A DNA stretch of 64,000 bases from NCBI RefSeq assembly GCF_000744415.1, contig NZ_JQLW01000005.1, forward strand, positions 38,650 to 102,649. Reading direction: 5' to 3'. Of this stretch, positions 60,959 through 64,000 are shown in pieces. Made by a program: the position numbers and the translations under genes. The notes under the pieces are model-generated. The model saw only the letters and a list, made by a program, of their open reading frames with translations, ran no database searches and was not told where the DNA came from. The DNA is from Ghiorsea bivora (lineage in GTDB: Bacteria > Pseudomonadota > Zetaproteobacteria > Mariprofundales > Mariprofundaceae). Every line of letters begins with the position of its first letter. Position 1 is the first letter of the stretch.

Positions 60959-63451
60959 ATGTCAAAAGCTCAACCTCACATCCGCTCCATCACTGAAGTT
61001 CCCCGCGTTGGTCAAAGCAGTGATGACTTAATCCAAGGAATACAACGTCATTTCTTGCGCACATTAGGCTTAAGCGAAGCGTGTATTTCAGATCATTATA
61101 AGTATCAAGCCTTGGCTTTAACAATCCGTGACCGCTTGATGGAAAACTGGCGCGACACCAAAGAAGCAGTGCAAGAAACCAATGGTAAACGAACTTATTA
61201 TTTGTCTTTAGAGTTTTTGATAGGCAGAGCTTTGGGCAATGCTATTTTAAACCTTGGTCTAAATGAGCAAACCACCAAAGCCTTACATGACTTAGGTATT
61301 AATTGCGAAGAAATGATTGAAGCTGAACATGATGCAGGTTTGGGCAATGGTGGTTTAGGTCGGTTGGCTGCATGTTTTATCGATAGCTGTGCTACCTTAC
61401 AACTGCCAGTGACAGGTTATGGTATTCGCTATGAATATGGCATGTTTCGTCAAAGTATTGTCAATGGTTTTCAACAAGAAGCTCCCGATCACTGGTTGCG
61501 TGAAGGTAATATCTGGGAAATGGAACGCCCTGAATATACACAGGCTGTGCATTTTGGTGGTTATTCAGAAACATACCATGATGACAATGGAAATATGCGC
61601 TTACGCTGGGTAAACACCAACGATGTATTGGCAGTACCCTTTGATACCCCCATACCAGGCTACAAAAATGGTACCGTAAACACACTACGTCTTTGGAAAT
61701 CTACTGCCACTGACGAATTTGATTTGGGTGAGTTTAATGCAGGTGATTATGCGGGGTCTGTGGCACAAAAAAATAATGCCGAACATATTTCCATGGTCTT
61801 ATACCCCAATGATAGCAACGAAAATGGTAAAGAATTACGCCTGCGCCAGCAGTATTTTTTGGCATCGGCAAGCATTAAAGATGTGATTCGCCAATGGGTG
61901 GAAGTCAATGGCGAAGATTTCACTCACTTTGCAGCTAAAAACTGTTTTCAACTCAATGATACCCACCCTACGGTATCGGTAGCCGAATTGATGCGAATTT
62001 TGATGGATGATTATTGGTTAACATGGGATGATGCATGGGAGATTACCCAAAATACCATGGCATACACCAACCATACTTTGCTTCCCGAAGCTTTGGAGCG
62101 TTGGCCCGTACATTTATTTAGCCGCTTATTGCCACGTGTATTGGATATTATTTATGAAATCAATGCCCGTTTCCTTCAAGATTTAGCAAAAAAATACCCT
62201 GGTGATGTTGCGCGCCAACGCCGTATGTCTATCATTGAAGAGAGTGATGTGCAGCAAGTGCGCATGGCATATTTGGCGATTGTTGGTTCTTTTTCAATCA
62301 ATGGTGTGGCGCAATTGCATTCAGATCTGTTGGCAGAAGGTTTATTCAATGATTTCTACCAATTATGGCCTGAAAAGTTTAACAACAAAACCAATGGTGT
62401 GACCCAACGCCGTTGGATGGCATGGTGCAATAAACCATTGAGCAAGTTGATTACAACACATATTGGTGATGGCTGGATAACCCAATTGGATGAATTAAAA
62501 CAGCTTGCACCATTGGCTGATAAACCTGCATTCCGCAAACAATGGGCTGCATGTAAACTTGAAAACAAAGAACGTTTGTCTGCTGTGGTTAAAGATGTTT
62601 GCGGGGTTGCTTTTAGCCCGACTGCTATGTTTGATATTCAGGTCAAACGTATCCATGAATACAAACGCCAGTTGTTGAATGTATTACATGTGATTCATTT
62701 GTATGACCGCATCAAACGCGGTGACACGGATAATTGGACCAATCGCTGTGTATTGATTGGGGGCAAAGCTGCACCTGGTTATTACATGGCAAAACAAATC
62801 ATCAAATTAGTGAGCAATGTTGCCGATGTGGTGAACAGTGACCCTGATGTGGGTGACAAACTTAAAATGGTTTTCTTCCCAAATTACCGTGTATCCGCGA
62901 TGGAAGTGATTGCACCTGCTGCCGATTTATCTGAGCAGATTTCAACTGCGGGCAAAGAAGCATCGGGCACGGGCAACATGAAGTTTATGATGAATGGTGC
63001 ATTAACCATTGGTACATTGGATGGTGCAAACATTGAAATTCGTGAAGAAGTTGGCGATAAAAACTTCTTCTTGTTTGGTTTAACTGCCGAAGAAGTCGAA
63101 GCCTCACGCGGTAATTATAATCCCAATACTATTATTGAAGCTGATGATGACTTTAAGCGGGTGATGAACTTGATTGAATGTGGGCATTTCAGCCAATTTG
63201 AACCGGGTTTATTTACTTCCATTACAGGGGCAATTCGTTGCAATGATGACCCATGGCTCACGGCTGCAGATTTCCGCTCATACATTGAAGCCCAACAAAA
63301 AGCATCCATGGCATATCAAGACAAAGAGCAATGGACAAAAATGAGTATTTATAACACTGCATACAGTGGCAAATTCTCAACAGACCGTACCATGCACGAT
63401 TACAATCGTGATATTTGGAAGTTGAAGCCCGTCAAACCACAAACGTCCTGA
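60959..63451 (+). CDS. glgP: Glycogen/starch phosphorylase
   Basis: About 830 residues from ATG 60959, chosen for AAAGGAA upstream (the frame reaches 60941). It removes glucose-1-phosphate from glycogen. Motifs: LSLEFLIGRALGNA, HDAGLGNGGLGRLAACF, QLNDTHPTVSVAELMR, QVKRIHEYKRQLLNVLHV and the PLP-binding EASGTGNMKFMMNGALT with the Schiff-base Lys. The length matches bacterial enzymes. No other glycogen gene is in the window. Confidence 0.96.
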   Translation: MSKAQPHIRSITEVPRVGQSSDDLIQGIQRHFLRTLGLSEACISDHYKYQALALTIRDRLMENWRDTKEAVQETNGKRTYYLSLEFLIGRALGNAILNLGLNEQTTKALHDLGINCEEMIEAEHDAGLGNGGLGRLAACFIDSCATLQLPVTGYGIRYEYGMFRQSIVNGFQQEAPDHWLREGNIWEMERPEYTQAVHFGGYSETYHDDNGNMRLRWVNTNDVLAVPFDTPIPGYKNGTVNTLRLWKSTATDEFDLGEFNAGDYAGSVAQKNNAEHISMVLYPNDSNENGKELRLRQQYFLASASIKDVIRQWVEVNGEDFTHFAAKNCFQLNDTHPTVSVAELMRILMDDYWLTWDDAWEITQNTMAYTNHTLLPEALERWPVHLFSRLLPRVLDIIYEINARFLQDLAKKYPGDVARQRRMSIIEESDVQQVRMAYLAIVGSFSINGVAQLHSDLLAEGLFNDFYQLWPEKFNNKTNGVTQRRWMAWCNKPLSKLITTHIGDGWITQLDELKQLAPLADKPAFRKQWAACKLENKERLSAVVKDVCGVAFSPTAMFDIQVKRIHEYKRQLLNVLHVIHLYDRIKRGDTDNWTNRCVLIGGKAAPGYYMAKQIIKLVSNVADVVNSDPDVGDKLKMVFFPNYRVSAMEVIAPAADLSEQISTAGKEASGTGNMKFMMNGALTIGTLDGANIEIREEVGDKNFFLFGLTAEEVEASRGNYNPNTIIEADDDFKRVMNLIECGHFSQFEPGLFTSITGAIRCNDDPWLTAADFRSYIEAQQKASMAYQDKEQWTKMSIYNTAYSGKFSTDRTMHDYNRDIWKLKPVKPQTS

Positions 63452-63492
63452 ACCAACCCCACAGGTTAAGCATAGTTAACTCAATACTTCAA

Positions 63493-63509
63493 GCAGCTTA
63501 ACAAGCTGC
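63493..63509. terminator. Hairpin between convergent glgP and GDCCVxC gene
   Basis: GCAGCTT-AAC-AAGCTGC is a perfect 7-bp stem 42 bases after the glgP stop, overlapping the end of the convergent gene. There is no T-run, so the termination role is tentative. Confidence 0.35.
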
Positions 63510-63707
63510 CTGTTGCTGTATGGGCGGGCATGGCACATCGCCATAAGAGCAGTATACACAGCAGTCCCCTACTTTGGGTTTAAGCACAACATGGCAAGCC
63601 GTACACTCATAAAACCATTGGCAAGCATCTGTTGGCATGGTTTCCTGTTTACTAAAGCCACATTCTGGGCATGTAATGGTTGAATTAGGAATAATTTCTT
63701 TTGTCAT
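63498..63707 (-). CDS. GDCCVxC-type small cysteine-rich protein
   Basis: A 69-residue protein from ATG 63707, with AAGGAG upstream. It has an N-terminal CPECG knuckle, a second pair in YECTACH, and the family hallmark GDCCVYCSYGDVPCPPIQ. Related proteins are annotated as GDCCVxC-domain (seleno)proteins and often lie near metal-handling genes. In this copy the Cys positions are all encoded by ordinary Cys codons. Function unknown; metal or thiol chemistry is likely. Confidence 0.82.
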   Translation of the reverse strand: MTKEIIPNSTITCPECGFSKQETMPTDACQWFYECTACHVVLKPKVGDCCVYCSYGDVPCPPIQQQAAC

Positions 63708-63849
63708 GATCATTCTCCTTTGATGAACCTTTGTTCCATAAAACATACAAAAACAAAGCTGTAAAAAATACCGATAAGGGTAATAAAACAACATCCAAGT
63801 AACCCACCCAAACTGAAAGAACAATACCTGCCAATAGCATAATTGCCAT
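63685..63849 (-). CDS. Possible small membrane protein upstream of GDCCVxC gene
   Basis: 54 residues from ATG 63849 to TAA 63685: MAIMLLAGIVLSVWVGYLDV continues into LLPLSVFFTALFLYVLWNKG, giving one or two membrane helices and a charged tail. The frame is open upstream (KRCADQGCIPPQVTWFWVRA) without a standard start, so the N-terminus is uncertain. It overlaps the next gene's start by 23 bases, suggesting coupling. No family assigned. Confidence 0.45.
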   Translation of the reverse strand: MAIMLLAGIVLSVWVGYLDVVLLPLSVFFTALFLYVLWNKGSSKENDHDKRNYS

Positions 63850-64000
63850 AACAGCCCGTACCCAAAACCATGTTACTTGGGGAGGTATACAACCCTGGTC
63901 AGCGCATCTTTTTTATGATTGCCCATGCTGCCAGCCGAGCCAAAACAACAAAACAAAGGACGAAACGGTTCAAAAAGCATAAAATACGATGCTAAGCCCC

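Noticed and set aside
63710-63892. 60-residue minus-strand frame upstream of the GDCCVxC gene
   Set aside because: Codons and hydropathy favour the overlapping frame that ends at 63685; this one gives a Cys/Gly/Tyr-rich product typical of a shifted membrane segment.

Overview
The window is a chromosomal stretch of a Gram-negative proteobacterium that respires oxygen, oxidises hydrogen and assimilates nitrate. The combination of an O2-tolerant group 1d [NiFe] uptake hydrogenase, an H2-sensing regulatory hydrogenase, assimilatory nitrate reduction and a NorSY-type NO reductase would fit a chemolithoautotroph. A Zetaproteobacterium of the Ghiorsea/Mariprofundus type is my best guess, but this is inference; no rRNA or other firm marker is present.

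Layout. 1-1.1 kb: two minor pilin genes (minus), the first cut by the window edge inside a tandem repeat. 1.1-7.6 kb: housekeeping genes on plus (PBP1A, PpnP, UvrA, SuhB-like). 7.6-21.7 kb: a nearly unbroken minus-strand block reading nirB-nirD-nasA-moaA-modABC-moaC-(vapBC, AbrB-like gene)-moaD-moaE-mobB-mobA-moeA-mogA. It puts nitrate and nitrite reduction, molybdate uptake and molybdenum-cofactor synthesis together. A divergent sigma54 promoter pair (about 21.80 and 21.96 kb) separates it from the plus-strand nitrate transporter and a PP2C/Ser-Thr-kinase fusion (22.0-25.3 kb). 25.5-30.0 kb: norS-norY-senC-orf1-HPP (minus), a nitric-oxide reductase operon, divergent from an NsrR-like Rrf2 regulator with two NsrR-like boxes between them. 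30.0-32.2 kb: a 193-bp inverted-repeat element directly in front of an apparently 5'-truncated, unusually long tyrosine recombinase. 32.3-33.2 kb: a nickel transporter and TatA.

33.3-56.5 kb: a 23-kb minus-strand hydrogenase region in the order hoxK-G-Z, SEC-C gene, hoxM-L-O-Q-R-T, a CxxCH membrane protein, hoxV, hypA-B-C-D-E, hoxX, hoxA-J-B-C, hypF. The order closely resembles the membrane-bound hydrogenase locus of Ralstonia (Cupriavidus) eutropha, with two extra genes. H2 sensed by HoxBC would signal through HoxJ to the sigma54 activator HoxA. Good GG-N10-GC sigma54 promoters lie before hoxK and before hoxM, and an intrinsic terminator follows hoxZ. The nickel transporter, TatA, HypA/B and HoxM supply metal, export and maturation.

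57.0-59.1 kb: a small integrase/excisionase-like/repressor module next to three tRNA genes (His, Arg, Pro). 59.7-63.5 kb: folK, a deoxynucleoside kinase and glycogen phosphorylase on plus. 63.5-63.85 kb: a GDCCVxC-family small cysteine-rich protein and a possible small membrane protein.

The points most worth a second look are the c-type-cytochrome-like membrane protein embedded in the hydrogenase accessory operon, the NorSY operon whose catalytic subunit has Asn where oxidases have the cross-linked Tyr, the inverted-repeat element that seems to truncate a large recombinase, and the frameshifted antitoxin-like remnant inside the molybdenum-cofactor block.
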